A DNA stretch of 64,000 nucleotides from Akanthomyces muscarius (taxonomy: Eukaryota; Ascomycota; Sordariomycetes; Hypocreales; Cordycipitaceae). Position numbers and translations under genes: made by a program. The DNA lies in NCBI RefSeq assembly GCF_028009165.1, contig NC_079242.1, positions 2,418,001 through 2,482,000 on the forward strand, given 5' to 3'. Shown piece after piece: positions 35,865-47,928 of the stretch; within the stretch, counting starts at the first letter, position 1; each line of letters begins with the position of its first letter. The notes under the pieces were generated by a model. That model saw only the letters and a list, made by a program, of their open reading frames with translations. It made no database searches and was not told where the DNA came from.

Positions 35865-37253
35865 GGTGATGTGATCGACCTGCGTCGAGAGGTGAAGCGG
35901 TGACGTGGTGCTGTCGTTGCTTCGGCGGTGGTGATGTCGCTTCCAAGAGCTTCCACCTTGAAGCGCTTTAGAAAATCTTGGGAGTGGATTTGTGTGGTGC
36001 AGCAGTTTGGAGGGGACGCGGCGTGGCGGCGTTTGGTGGGCTGCCTGGCAGTACCGTGTTACCTAACTTTGTGCACAATTATTGCTGAGGTGCCATGTAC
36101 CTGCTACTTATAGAGCTCGCCGCCTTTTCAGAGCTGTATTGGTTGGGCGTAGGAGGATGCTCGCAATTGATAGCAGGAACGGCTTGGATTCCTGGCCCAC
36201 GCCCCTCAATCTTTCACTTGATGCTCTCTATTGCTCTCAATTTTTTGCATCGCGCTCTGTGGGATTTTGCTTTGTCAACACTGAAGTGCTGCCTGTAGTT
36301 AGTGGGTTCTCGCAGCGGTCCAAGCTGTGAATATGATACCCTGTAGGCCTTTGAGGTTGGATTTTGGGGAGATATCGCGCTTTTGTATGGAAATCTGGGT
36401 CAGTGATGCCTCTCATGGTATCTGGGGGCGAGACAATAGGTCACTTGAATCAGTTCGTCGTTCTGTTCCCGGCATTGACTTGCATTCTTCCAACGCGTCG
36501 ACCTTTCCCTCGTGAAGCTGGCTCCTAAAATACATCTGTTGCTGATGCACTCAACTACACGTGGTAAATGTTTCAGCCCATTCGCCGAAAAAGTCATACA
36601 TTGATCCCAAACCCAAATTCAAAAATATCAACCATTACTGTCACCAGCTCAAGTATCTCATAGTCATTTCGCGGTCTGCAAGTGCAACGAGTCAAGCTTC
36701 AGCCCTTACCAGTTACTGTGGCGCGGCGCACTAGCCACAAGCACCTGTAAACCACCAATACAAAAGGGGCGCTGGGCTCGCCGCAGCCGAGCGTGTACTG
36801 CCTGCCCCAAGGCACCACTGCTCTGCGCTATCAAAGGGCGACACGGAGCTTAAACTGGCTTCACCCCGAAACCAATTTTTTCCCTCCCTCCTCGCCCGCA
36901 CATCGCCATTGCACCATTGCACATTCGGCGCATCTCTAAACGCCCCTTTTGGCATTGCGCTCTCGCCACCGAAACCGAGCATCCAACTGGAATCGCACCG
37001 AAAGCGCCAACCGCGCTCCCTCTACATACCTCGAGTCGGCAATTGCTAGAGACAACGCAATGGCACCACAAACTGGTCAGTTCGGGTCCCGTCTCCAGCC
37101 CCGTTTCCTGTTTGCTATCCACGTGTAACCTCGTGCGGTGAAATTCACCACGGGACTGATTCATTCCTCCCTGCCATCCTCTCTTTCCCATCAACGCGCA
37201 GCCCCGTGCCCATCTATCGCTCCGAAGGTCCATCGCCCATTGCCTTTGTCGCG
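35865..37253. promoter_or_regulatory. Divergent region CCT8 / HMG-box gene
   Basis: 1.4 kb separating two divergent genes. Scattered short frames show no family features. An in-frame ATG at 37206 precedes the chosen start of the HMG gene by 16 codons and is a possible alternative start. Confidence 0.45.
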
Positions 37254-38156
37254 ATGGCGCAGAAACGAAAGATTGCAGACACTGACTTTGGTTCGAAACC
37301 AGCCATCCCCCCATCACTTCCGCCCTCGGTCGAGGAAGCATACCGACGAAAATGCGTTCAACTCAAGCACCGCACAAACGAGGTCGAGGAGGCCAACGAT
37401 GCCGCCAGACTCCGGCTGACGCGTATCAAGCGCCAAGTCGAGAAGCTGCGCATTGAGCGCGCATTTCTCCTCGAGCAGCTGTCGAAGCGCACAAGCGCCA
37501 ATGTTGAGGATTCAGAAGGAAGCCCGAGCCCGCCGCCGACGGTACGTGTCACCTTCGACGCCGTTGTGAGGCTACCTGAATCCAACCCCATCCATGCACT
37601 CTGCTAACGCGAGAAACAGCCCAAAGAGAAGCCTCTGCGCACAAAGCGCGGCCACCGCAAGGTTTCCACCATTGCCGAGGATGGTAAAGAGGACCCTGGC
37701 CCCGAGTCACCGACGCAGGAGGCCGGCGCGCGGGGAACGAAGCGAGCCAAGACAGCCAACGGCGTCCGAAAGTCGAAAAAGAGCACTGGAATCAAAGCGG
37801 CCTTTGACCTCTACTGCGACGAGACGCGACCCATTCTAGAAGCCAAAAATGCTGACGATATGAACATTGAGGAGGAGCTCGTCAAGGGCTGGGAAGATCT
37901 CGCCGAGGTGGACAAGGAGTCCTACCAGAGGAAGGCAGATAATGCAGCAGCCAAGGACAGCCAAGATAAGGAGGGATCTCCCTCAGCGGACGCAGCTCCC
38001 GGAAAAGAGGCTCACGATGAAAAGGACGATGATAAGGACGAGGACAAGGACGATGACAAGGGTGACGACGGTGACGACAACAAGGGCGACGGCGAGGACG
38101 AGGATGTCGAAATGGCCAACTACGACACGGAGGACCAAGAGACACAGATGGATTGA
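37254..38156 (+). CDS. HMG-box protein, probable INO80 subunit Nhp10-like
   Basis: Encodes 274 residues from exons 37254-37541 and 37620-38156. The intron has donor GTACGT, branch GCTAAC and acceptor ACAG, in phase 0. An N-terminal coiled coil is at about residues 28-80 (LRLTRIKRQVEKLRIERAFL). A basic linker follows, then an HMG-box-like domain at about 155-205 (KAAFDLYCDETRPILEA, then LVKGWEDLAEVDKESYQRKA). The C-terminal tail is very acidic, alternating Asp, Glu and Lys. Coiled coil, then HMG box, then acidic tail is the layout of the Nhp10-type subunits of the INO80 chromatin remodeller, which is the likely role in the nucleus. The HMG box is divergent, so a different chromatin HMG protein remains possible. 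Confidence 0.7.
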
Positions 38157-38623
38157 AACTAGGATGAACAAAACCAAGACTGTAGGATGACGAGGGCATG
38201 TGTACTTTTTGGCGTTTGATACTTCTCTTCTTGTATTTTGGCTGCTTCTTCGAGCAACGGGGGTTTGTCTATTGTTCACTTTTTTTTTGTGAACGCAGCA
38301 TACTGGAGACACAATAAAAGACCAGGATCCAAGTTTTTTTCATATATTAGCATTTCCTGCGTAGCTTGGGCTTCTATCAGGCCGCTCTAACAGTACCGCG
38401 GACTCTCTTTGTATACGTTTTGCTGAACCTCTCTTCCCGTTGTTCTCATCTGGAATACCGTAACGAAAGCAGCTGCAACAAAACAATGTGCTGAAGGAGG
38501 ATTGCAAAAAAAAAAAAAAAAGCCATAGTGCAGAATGAGGCAAAGGGGGAGTACAGTCGCTATCCAGGAAAAGAAAACCATGCCGTGCCAGAAACAAGTT
38601 GCGAGAGGGCGCCAGTCGGTGGC
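38157..38623. other. Convergent 3' region
   Basis: Holds the 3' UTRs of two converging genes. It contains a 15-A run near 38507-38521 and T runs near 38280-38340. No coding sequence is seen. Confidence 0.5.
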
Positions 38624-40343
38624 CTACTCGCCAGCGTACAAGTCGACAATAATGTTGATGCCAGCAACGACAATTTCCATCGCAATAAGAACAATCACTG
38701 GGGAAAAAAAACGCCATAGTTAGCAGCTGCGTTCTTCGAGCCATTGGAGAGGGGCAAAGCGGGACTACTCACCAATCCATTCCAGCTTTTCGCCGTGGCC
38801 GTGACTTAGCTGGTCCTTGAGCACCGCGAGGAGATCGGCAATGACGTCCAGGCGCTCCGTCAAGAGGCCGACGCGCTGGTCCATCTCGAGGTAGCTGCGG
38901 ACGGCCTGGTAGACGGGCTCGAGCTGGGGCTCGACCCAGAACAGCTCGGGCGTGTCGAGCACGGAGCCGTTGAGGTGGATGTTGATGCGCAGGATGAAGA
39001 GCTCGCCGATCTGCATGTTGATCTGCGATCTGCTCAGCGCAATCTTGCCGGTCAGGGCAATCTGCGTGGGAATGTCCTTGCATGTCTCGACGGTCGATGA
39101 GATGAGCTCTTCAAACAATGACGTCTTGTGTGTTGTTTTTCTGTTAGTTTTCTTCTGTATTGCAACTGGGACCGGGAGAAGAGAAGAGGAAAGTCTGTAA
39201 ACCCACCTTGACACTCTGAGCAAGGGCATGCGAAATGGCCAGCTTGGTCATGTAGTTGTTCTTGTCGCGCAGCGTGATGAAGTCGTTGTAGATGCGCGCT
39301 TGATACTCCTTGGTGTAGTAAAAGTTGAACTGCTCCGTTTCCACATCGTCCGGAGCGAGCTTCTCCAGCTCAAACTTTGAAATGTACTTGAGAAACCTCG
39401 CCTCCTCAGTCTCCGACATGCCCCATATTACCACGACGCCGTAGTCAAAGAGAAACACCTCGGGCGTGTGGACCTGGGTGTCAAAGTCGGGCACCGCATC
39501 TCTGTCGCCGGCATCGTTCATGCTGGCTCCGAGCAGGTCCTCCTCTGTGATTTGGTCGGTGGCGACGTCGTGCTCGGACGTCGCAAACTCGTCGCCGTAG
39601 CCCGAGTCGGCCGGGTTCAGGGAGACAAAGGAGTCGTCGGCGCCGCCGGTCGAGTGCCGGCGCTGGTAGGACATGACGGGGTCGCGCCGGGGCGGCGGCT
39701 CCTTGGCGTAGGCGTAGGGGGTGTATATGCACTCATCGATGAGCTTGGGGTGTGCGCCGCGGGACTTGCCGCGGCCCTTGAGGAAGCGCATCAGGCCGTC
39801 CATGTCGTAGCGGTTGGCGGTGCAGTAGGCCGTGACGCGGGGGAGCTTGCTCCTGTCCGACTTGCCGAGGCGGGCGGCGTCACGTCGCGCATTGGGGTCC
39901 TTGATCCGCGTGTACTGCGAGTAGACGTCGCGGCCGCTCTCCTCGTCGGCATCGTCCTCGTCGAGCTCCGGGTTCGGCAGCAGCTTGAGTTTCTCCGTCT
40001 TCTTGGTGCTGCGCTGGGGGCCCAGCTTGGCCCCAAACGGCGCCGGGCTCAGCATCGGCACCGCCGTGTGACTATTGCGCCGGCGCAGCTTGTTGTTGAA
40101 GGCGGCGAGGACGGGCGGACCGCCTGCGGCGCCAGGAGCTGCTGCTCCCGAGCCTGGGACGCCGCTCGGCACTCCGACCGCGACGCTGCTTGGCTTCGAG
40201 GCCACGACCCGCGTCTCGGGCTCAATCGTGTGGGTGACGGGGTTGGCGCTGAATGTGACATTTCGTGATGATTTGGGGCGGGATTCGACCGTTGGAAGCA
40301 GAGGTTCTCGCTCGCCGCCGAATGATCCTTTTGATGAGTCCAT
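38624..40343 (-). CDS. DUF155 protein, Rmd1/Rmd8 type (sporulation/meiotic division)
   Basis: Encodes 520 residues from exons 40343-39207, 39124-38773 and 38697-38624. The first 290 residues are low complexity (PLLPTVESRPKSS at the front, many Ser, Arg and Pro). The DUF155 domain covers about residues 290-505 (VFLFDYGVVVIWGMSETEEA, then LSRSQINMQIGELFILRINI and VYQAVRSYLEMDQRVGLLTE). The C-terminus is a transmembrane helix assembled across the last intron (LEWIGVIVLIAMEIVVAGIN), a hallmark of this family. Yeast Rmd1 and Rmd8 are needed for meiotic nuclear division by mutant phenotype, but the molecular function is not settled. The last coding exon is 74 nt. The start is the ATG at 40343. An upstream in-frame Met would add 21 residues that look like leader sequence. 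Confidence 0.85.
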
Positions 40344-41310
40344 GACGTGCAAAGTGCGCGCTGGGAAACGCTGTGTGATTTTTTCGGCTGTAGTTCTCCC
40401 TCTCAATCAGGCGTCCTGTATCTCTCAATTACTCGTACACATGGCTGTAAATAGAAGGGGAAAAAAAGGCGTTGCGTGGTTTAAAAGCACGGCAGATGGC
40501 GAAAAAAAAAGCAGATAATGTTGATGGGTCGTCACTGGCGGCGAGACTTTTGTACATGGATGATGATGTTGACTGTTGCCCACTACCTACCTACCTAACT
40601 AATTAACAGCACCCACTGACGCTTGCCCACATTCGGCGCCAGACTTCCGGACCTCGAGCTTCGGCGCATGCAGCCCCGTAACCTTGACTTGCTGTGGCGC
40701 TATGGCGCTATGAGCCGTAACAAAGGAGCGACGTAATAAGTGAGTGACCTACGAGAAAGGGTAAGCTCTCTCCGTCAGGATTTGTAACTTTCAAATTTCT
40801 AGCTGCCGGGTTTTCGTCGCGCGGTGCGTCTTCCTCTCCGACTATGACTTTGACGGCGGCGGCCATCGCCCTCTGCCACCTCGGTCTCTGCTCTCACCCA
40901 GCGACCCCCAGCTGAGGTGTGAGCCTACGCAATTATCAGCACAATGCCGCATCTTCCCAGCCTCATTCCTGGAGACTAAATTTCTGGCTACAATGGGTTT
41001 TTGCATCATCCAAGCCTGATTGCCGTTTCCAGCTATCAAGATTCACACTGTACTGCGTCTACCTAAATAGACTACACCAACCTGCAGCATGTTAGTCAAT
41101 ATGAGGACTACCCTAGGTACTAGGGCATCTTGATTGATCAATGGACCATAATGGTCGTTTGGCTGTTAGATTAAATTCGCGACGTAACAATTCATCACCG
41201 CTTTAATAACTAATACAAAAAAACTTGCAAAATGTCCCATCGTACGGATATGGTACACTGGTACAACGTCACTCAATTTTGTAAATTTCTCCCGACGTTC
41301 ACGCCATTTC
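40344..41310. other. Intergenic, with CTACCTACCTA motif
   Basis: About 1 kb between the start of the DUF155 gene and the stop of the next minus-strand gene. It contains a short tandem CTAC-type motif at about 40583-40598 (CTACCTACCTACCTAA). Nothing coding is recognised. Confidence 0.45.
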
Positions 41311-42819
41311 TCAGTCCACCGTCTCGACCTCGAAATGGAATCCAGCATCGTCAAGTCGGTCGATAAAGGCCTGTCCGAGGCAGGCTGGAGTGTAGACACC
41401 GCCATCAAGTTTGACATCATCTTGAAGGACAGTAGCTGCGGCTTCTGCGAGCAGAATACCGGTCACTTTGTAGTGTTAGCGTCGAATATAAAGGACAGTC
41501 AAACAGGGGAGCAGCTCACAGACGTAGGGGCTACCATCGTATCGTGCCTTGGCAAAAGCCTTCTGCGTTGTTTCCTCATCGTCAGGTACAGCAATGCCTC
41601 GGTACTCCAGCAGCTCCTTCGATCTAGCTTGGCGGTCGGGACCACCACCAGGCTGGGTGACGAGGCTCTTCAGCAGGCTGCGGACCGGGGGGAGTAACGC
41701 GAGCACGACCGAGGCCCATAACAAGCCCCAGTGGACAAAGAAGCCCTGGAACCAGCTGTCAACTCTCATGTACTGCTTCCAAACAAACTTGTCGCCGTAA
41801 AACTCTGCCCTGCGCGACGGGATCTCAGGGAGAAGGCCCCATGTACGTTCCACAATGGCAGCGTCAGTTGAATCGGCCAGAGAACTGGTCAGGCGGCCGA
41901 GATACGGATCATAGTGGGAGCCAAACAGTGCATGCGCAAGAGGTAGGCTCTGTCTATCGGGCTTTTCCGTATGAGGAGTTGGCGACAGTGCAAAGGGTGA
42001 GAACGCGGCACGGATATCGGAAAGAGAAAAGACATCGAAGAGACCGAGGACTGTAGCAAGAGTGCCGCCCGAGGGTGTTCCCCTAAATTTGCTGGGTCAA
42101 TACGCTGACCATTCCATAGTGCTACGGATATATGACCAACTTACTTAAGCTTATGAATAGCAATGGTGACCTCCTTGGTATCGGCATCGAGCTCATCGCG
42201 AACATGCTCAGCGAGGAGCCATGTAGTGAGATCAGAGGGAGCAGACTCTACGCCAATCTGCGGAACCATGATGGCGCCAGAGTTCTTTGCGACATCTTCG
42301 TACTTTTTGATCATGCTGCCCACCCAGACAGACTCGCCAGTCACGTCAAAATAGTGAGTGCCCGCCTCAGCGCATACCTTGAAGACCTTCTCGCCATACT
42401 TGCAGTAAGGACCAACGGTCGAGATCATTACTTTGGTCTTGACTGCAAGAGACTTGAGCCCCTCTTCGTCACCAATATCGGCGATTTCTATGCCTGTGAG
42501 AACCGTCCTGTTAGTGATCACTTGGTAATACGCGATGATAACATTGAATCGGCGTCCGGATGCTAACCAGGTGGGGCTCGGTCGGCGTTGTATTGCTTGC
42601 AATCTTCAACTACAGCCTGTAGCTTAGCTTCAGATCGGCCTGCGACAGCCCATTTGACGTTTGTTGGGAGGTTTGAAGCAATGTGCTCCGCCGTCAATTG
42701 GCCAGTGTAGCCTGTTGCGCCATTAGTGGTGGTCTTGGAGCCACAAGGGCGCACATGAAAGTACCTGTGGCGCCCAGGACGACAATGTCGTACTTTCGGT
42801 TTTGCCTGCGAGGTGCCAT
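41311..42819 (-). CDS. Saccharopine dehydrogenase-like oxidoreductase
   Basis: Encodes 424 residues from five exons: 42819-42765, 42711-42568, 42493-42145, 42091-41520 and 41465-41311. All introns are GT-AG and phases close on a 425-codon frame. The N-terminus is a Rossmann NAD(P)-binding strand and loop (YDIVVLGATGYTGQL, glycines 16, 19 and 22) that is itself assembled across intron 1. Downstream blocks (VMISTVGPYCKYGEKVFKVC, THYFDVTGESVWV) match the saccharopine dehydrogenase-like family, which in fungi is distinct from true Lys9 and whose substrate is usually unknown. A hydrophobic stretch (FQGFFVHWGLLWASVVLALL) near residue 310 suggests membrane or lipid-droplet association. No lysine-pathway role is claimed. 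Confidence 0.85.
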
Positions 42820-43465
42820 CTTATCAATGGAGTATAGCTGGGGGCGATTATATGTTGTGTGATGCCACGCTGCAAATGGCTGATGTTGATGAGACGCGGA
42901 CCGGAGCTGTAGACCCAGGGGACAGACAGGTATGCACAGCTACTTGTAGCTGTGTGGCAGGAAAGCCTCAACGCGCTCAGATACAACGGGTACAGCAAAG
43001 ATGGAAGTGAGGACGGCAAGTTGCAAGGGCGGTGTCTGGTTGAGAAATCCGCCAGGCTGTCCGTACAATTCCTACGTCTACGATGCAGTTGTTTAATCAC
43101 GGAGTTGTTGACGCAATAGGCAACTTTGAAAATGAGGTGGCGCAAGTCCGCTTCCAAGCTTCCTCGGCAGCTTCGTTGCGGCACTGGAGGCTGGAGCTCC
43201 TCAAGTGGGGACGGAGGACTAGCCGGATGTGGATGAGCCATTCACGTGATAAAAACCGTGACCGCAGATTTAAAAAGGTACGTACCGGCCCACCAAGCCC
43301 GCCAGCGCCGCACATTGAGAATTCGCTTGGGCCGCCCACAACCACTCACGTGCTTGCCCTAAGGAAAATCACAACTCGCAACTTTCCCAGGACCATTTTG
43401 GTGGAAACCGTCTTGATAGCCATTTACACTCACACTTCAACAACCCAAATCACACCACCGCCAAA
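42820..43465. promoter_or_regulatory. Divergent promoter region upstream of eL43
   Basis: 646 bases between divergent genes. The plus-strand leader of the ribosomal protein gene is short and A/C-rich just before its ATG (CCGCCAAAATG). No gene is seen inside. Confidence 0.45.
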
Positions 43466-44246
43466 ATGACCAAGCGCACGAAGAAGGTCGGAGTTACGTA
43501 CGTATACATAGAATGAAAAGAGTCAATCAATCAGTTTGCTAACAGCGTTTTACAGCGGCAAGTACGGCACTCGGTAAGTCGACGAAAAAATTATACCCTG
43601 CGTCTTCGATGTTCGATTCGGTCCGGCGCATACCCTTTTTCCCAGTCATACACGACAATCCAGTACCCAGACTCGCCGGGAAGTTGCTATTCTTTATCCG
43701 TCTTGATTGCTGCGACGATCGCGCGTCGGAACGATGTACCGATTGACAAAATCTCAACACAAACGGCACCGCAGATAGACTTTTCGCGTCGATGGATACG
43801 GAGCTTGCGGTTCGACGACAGACGACGGATGCCTTGGAGCGAATTGAACAGTGAAGACAAAACTTTTGCAGTCGACTGAAACTAACCCTTTGCCCACAGC
43901 TACGGTGCTTCTCTGCGTAAGCAGGTCAAGAAGATGGAAGTCAGCCAGCACGCCAAGTACACCTGCACTTTCTGCGGCAAGGTCACCGTCCGCCGCCAGT
44001 CCACCGGTATCTGGAACTGCCGCTCTTGCAAGCGCACCATGGCCGGTGGTGCTTACACCGTTGCGTACGTCTATACACCCTGCTACCACTGCGCGACATC
44101 TTGGAGACGATACAGAAAAGACGAGATCCAGGACGGGGCAGTAGGCCGAAAGCCAAACAAAAAACTAACATTTGTGCCACAGCACCCCTGCCGCTGCTGC
44201 CATGCGCTCGACTCTCCGTCGTCTGAGAGAGATTGCCGAGGTTTAA
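43466..44246 (+). CDS. RPL43: 60S ribosomal protein eL43 (L37a)
   Basis: Encodes 92 residues from four exons: 43466-43497, 43556-43573, 43900-44064 and 44183-44246. This is the full expected family length. The zinc ribbon is intact (C39, C42, C57, C60, within YTCTFCGK and WNCRSCKR). It is a structural protein of the large cytosolic ribosomal subunit. The second exon is only 18 nt and encodes GKYGT plus split codons on both sides; without it the N-terminal [19 protein letters not shown] cannot be formed. The large third-intron-side spacer (43574-43899, 326 nt) and high intron load are typical of fungal ribosomal protein genes. Confidence 0.96.
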
Positions 44247-45972
44247 AGGGGACGAGGAGTTTTTGGGGTAGTGGAACAAAAAAAATGAACCGGAGGACAT
44301 ATACGGCATTTGCTTTTCGGTCTGGTGTACGGGGAAACATGGTTTTGCGTGCCTGCACTACGAGTCGACGAATTTTTGTATGTTCGACACATCGGCTTCG
44401 ACCATAGAGGTCAGTCGGTAAAGCAATGAAAAAAACAAAAAACTTTGCAACGACCAATTACGAAATTCTGCTCCATGGCTTTTCGAGATGATCTAGTCTC
44501 TTGTTGTGACTGGCTAACGATCGATCGCTGGGTGGATGTTGGTGTTTTTTTATCCCGTTGGGCAACCGCCAGGAGTCACGAGTTGCTGCTCTCACGGCAG
44601 CGTGAATGAACTAACGGTCTCAGGTTGCGACATGACGGGAGAGGGTGCGCAATATTGTCCCCAATGCCATGACTGCGCTTTATCTATGGAGGCATTGTTG
44701 GGCAACAATGTCTGGACATGACTCACATTGGGGCTGGGCTACGCTGCCTTGGCCGTGCACAAAAGTGTGTTCGATCGGATCGACCCAGGTGGTCGCAACC
44801 ACCAGCGGGGAGGTGGATGGTGCCTGCGCTGGAAGCGTATCGATGGTTGCATCGTCACGCCTCCTCTATGCATCTACTCAGCGGTCGGCCGGCTCTGATG
44901 ACCTAAAGTCGTAGATACCCGTGGACGCCTAGTAGTGTTTCGCAGATGCACCACGTGGTTGGCAGGATACGGGAAAGGTGCAATGGCTCTCCACAATGGT
45001 CAGGCTCACAAGGAAAAATAAAAGCCAAAGTAGGGCCGAAGGGCGGAAATCAGCTATGCGCCAGATGTCTTTTTTTACAATGTGAGCCGTCATTGAGACG
45101 ACGACAGGAGGCTCCGTTAGTGGGCATTGGAGTCGGCTCCTGAGTAAGCCCAGGCTACCCTGTCCTAACTGCATTCAATTTAAAAAAAAAAAAAAAAAAA
45201 AAAGGCCATGAGCGCAACTGCCATGAGTGTCTGTTGGGTAGGGTGATTTTCTGATCTATAGGAAACCAAAGCATTCTTGATATCTGCTACAGTAATTTGA
45301 GTAGTTAAATGGCCAAGCCATGCCGGGATGCTGCATCGGTATGATGTAGTGGAGTAAGGCTGAGACCATGGTAGACCTTGGACTATTCTTTCGGCCTATG
45401 GTGAAAAAGAAAACTGGCTCTCGGGATTCCTCCGCTTCTGATCTGACCAATATTGGAAGAAGAGTTCAAATACTGACAATTTCGGCGCCAAGGTTCGTGG
45501 CCTTCAGCCCACAATGTGTCACTCAGTGACAGCGCCCGAGGCATTCTGCAGTGTCACCGATCCCGGCGACCGAAGTGTGGCCAAGTGTGCTGAGATTGTG
45601 ACATAATAAAGGACTATTCCATGTACAAATATCTATGATACCGAGACCGTTCTTCAACAGCTCGTCTAATCTGCACCCTCATATTCCATACAATATTGGG
45701 GAGAAGTACTTGCCTGACCTGGCTGCTTCTGATAATAGCTGTAGCCGGGCCCGCGTGACCCCTCCATCATGCACTTTACGAAGCTGCTAATGGATAATGG
45801 CTTCCTCCAAATGATAGCCTAGCGCAGCCTTTCCCCTGCCTCGCTTACGTAGCCTAATCGTGAGCGACACACCGCTGGCTTCAAGGTGACTTGCACGGTC
45901 TGCACGCAATTATTGGTGTGGCCTGTTAACTTACAGGAGCAACCCCCTCTCCCTCCAGCTCAACCAACTACA
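44247..45972. other. Intergenic, with a 22-A homopolymer
   Basis: 1.7 kb between two plus-strand genes, with no credible coding sequence. It contains a run of 22 A at 45182-45203. Short open frames are interrupted and lack features. Confidence 0.45.
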
Positions 45973-46395
45973 ATGGCTTCGTTGACACGGGCTACGGGCG
46001 CCGTGGCCACTTATACTGTCGTCACCATCATCTACCTGGGTGCCGTTAGCCGGCTCACCCACGGCGCCTACACGCCGTCCTTTTACGAGTACCAGCTGGA
46101 CCGCGCGCCGGACAACGAGTCGACGTGGCTGGTTCCCTACGTCGACACGGCGCTGGCGACGCTGGCGCTGGTGCGGGCGACTCGCTCCTACGCGCTCTTC
46201 TTTTGCGTCGCGTTCCAGGTCATGGGCCTCGGGCTGCGACTGCGCGAGGGCAAGGACGTGACGCCAGACGCAACGCTGACGCTGGCCACTGTCGTGGCTC
46301 TGGCGACATCGGTGGTGGGCGACATCAGAGCTGCAGGAGACGGTAATAAGAAAGCTGCCGTCGAAAACAGCCGTGGGCAAGACGCGCAGGGATGA
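45973..46395 (+). CDS. Small integral membrane protein, function unknown
   Basis: Encodes 140 residues in one exon. The chosen ATG at 45973 sits in a good context (ACAATGG), and an upstream in-frame Met gives an implausible N-terminus. Four hydrophobic segments are visible at about residues 8-28, 50-68, 71-92 and 98-116, with a short loop rich in charged residues (EYQLDRAPDNEST) between the first two and a hydrophilic C-terminus (NKKAAVENSRGQDAQG). There is a strong GC preference at third codon positions, which supports real coding. I do not recognise the family. Confidence 0.65.
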   Translation: MASLTRATGAVATYTVVTIIYLGAVSRLTHGAYTPSFYEYQLDRAPDNESTWLVPYVDTALATLALVRATRSYALFFCVAFQVMGLGLRLREGKDVTPDATLTLATVVALATSVVGDIRAAGDGNKKAAVENSRGQDAQG

Positions 46396-47928
46396 GCAAG
46401 ACCAGGCGGGTTTCATCGGCATGTGTGCCTGGATCTGTGGTCTGCATATGTACAGTACTCTCGAGATAGAAATGAACGGGTTTGGCAGAATAAGAGGCTG
46501 CTGCCCCTCCACCAAGTCGCAAGTCACCTGCCTGAGGTAGGTGATGCGATGAGTGTGGGCTGCTTGGTTACTTTGTGCCTACCAGCGAACGCAACTGCTG
46601 GGCAGGTCGTCGGAAAGCAATAGATGGCCACGCGTGTCTCAAATACATGACTAGTTTTGCATAGTGCATTCCGCGGAACTGGGGGAGAGCCCTGGCGGCT
46701 GCATTTTATTATTTTTGTTTTATTTTTGGGACCAGGGTGAGCCGGCGTGTAGGCGTGAATGCATGCACGACGAGTCGTAGAGGTTCTTGGGGGGGGGTCT
46801 ATGACACGGTCGGCAGCGGGACCGCCCAGGTACTATCCATGAACCCCATCTAGCAAGGTCGGACGAGGCCATCATGCGTACCGGTAGATGGTTGGCTGAA
46901 CGAGAGTAGGTATTAATTAGGTTGGAAGCGCGAAAACGAGTGACCTGTTTGTACATGTGCATGTGCTTTGAGGCGGAATGAGCGGCTGGCTGTTTCCGGA
47001 GCACCTATTCGTAGTTACCTAGGTAGGCACCCAGGTAGCAGACAGACAGCCCACCCACTGGGAGACGAGAAACTCGCCTCCTGGGTCTACCTGCCTTATC
47101 TTGGTAGGCAAAATACCTACCTATAAGTTGTAACTAGCGGCCGGAGCAGGCAGAGGCACGCAGCAGCGCCCACAAGGTCAGTTTGGTTTGGTTTGGTTTG
47201 GTGGCGTCTCCAGCGTCGGCGTCACGCATGAGCAGCCCAGCCCCACTGGTTAGGTGCGCAAAGGGCTCTCTCTGCTGGAGTGCCTGATTTGCCCGCTGTA
47301 CTCCGTACAGATTAGCCTTCCATCTTTTCCATCTTTTCCCATCCTTGAGCCCAGCCCAGTCCAGCGCCCTGCATTTGCGAAATAGTCCTTCGTGGCCAAC
47401 TTGCCTCCCGAGTCTATTTAGCCTCATTTTTCTTTCCCCTGCTTTCCGACAACAAGGTACTTGGACTGCCTCCTCTCTGCGGCTTGTTAGCAAGTACCTG
47501 CCTCCATCACCAGGCTGTCTGCCACCAACTACCGCCCGCCTTTTTAGCCTGGCACCCTGGCCCGCCGCCTTCCCTTCTTCTTCCCTTTCCCTTGTTTCCA
47601 TTTCCCGCTCTGCCTGGCCTGGCCTGGAGTTGCCCACCCACCCACTGCTCGCTGCTCGCTGCCCGCTGCCCACTGCCCGCTGCGCCGCCCAACTTCCCAC
47701 CCAAAACCCACTGCGGCCACGCTGCACATCATCCACCACCACTAACACTTCCAGCGCCATATCGTCGTCACGCCCAGCACCACGAACCACGCTGCTCGAG
47801 TTTGCCCCCCCTGCCCATCTCGTCGTTTCTTTTTTACCCATCGTTTCCATTGCCGACTTCTCCTCACTCTTCTTCTTGATTTTACATGTTTTCGTCAGAC
47901 TCGGGCCCGTATTGTCGCAATCGGCACC
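46396..47928. other. Intergenic/leader region with short repeats and motifs
   Basis: 1.5 kb upstream of the RING-PHD gene. It contains the palindrome TACCTAGGTA at 47016-47025, a GTTTG tandem repeat at 47181-47202, TACTCCGTA at 47299-47307 and a 7-bp CTGCTCG/CTGCCCG array at about 47645-47685. Downstream of about 47330 it is strongly pyrimidine-rich, as in a long transcribed leader. The long frames read here on both strands are low-complexity shadows of these repeats. Confidence 0.45.
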
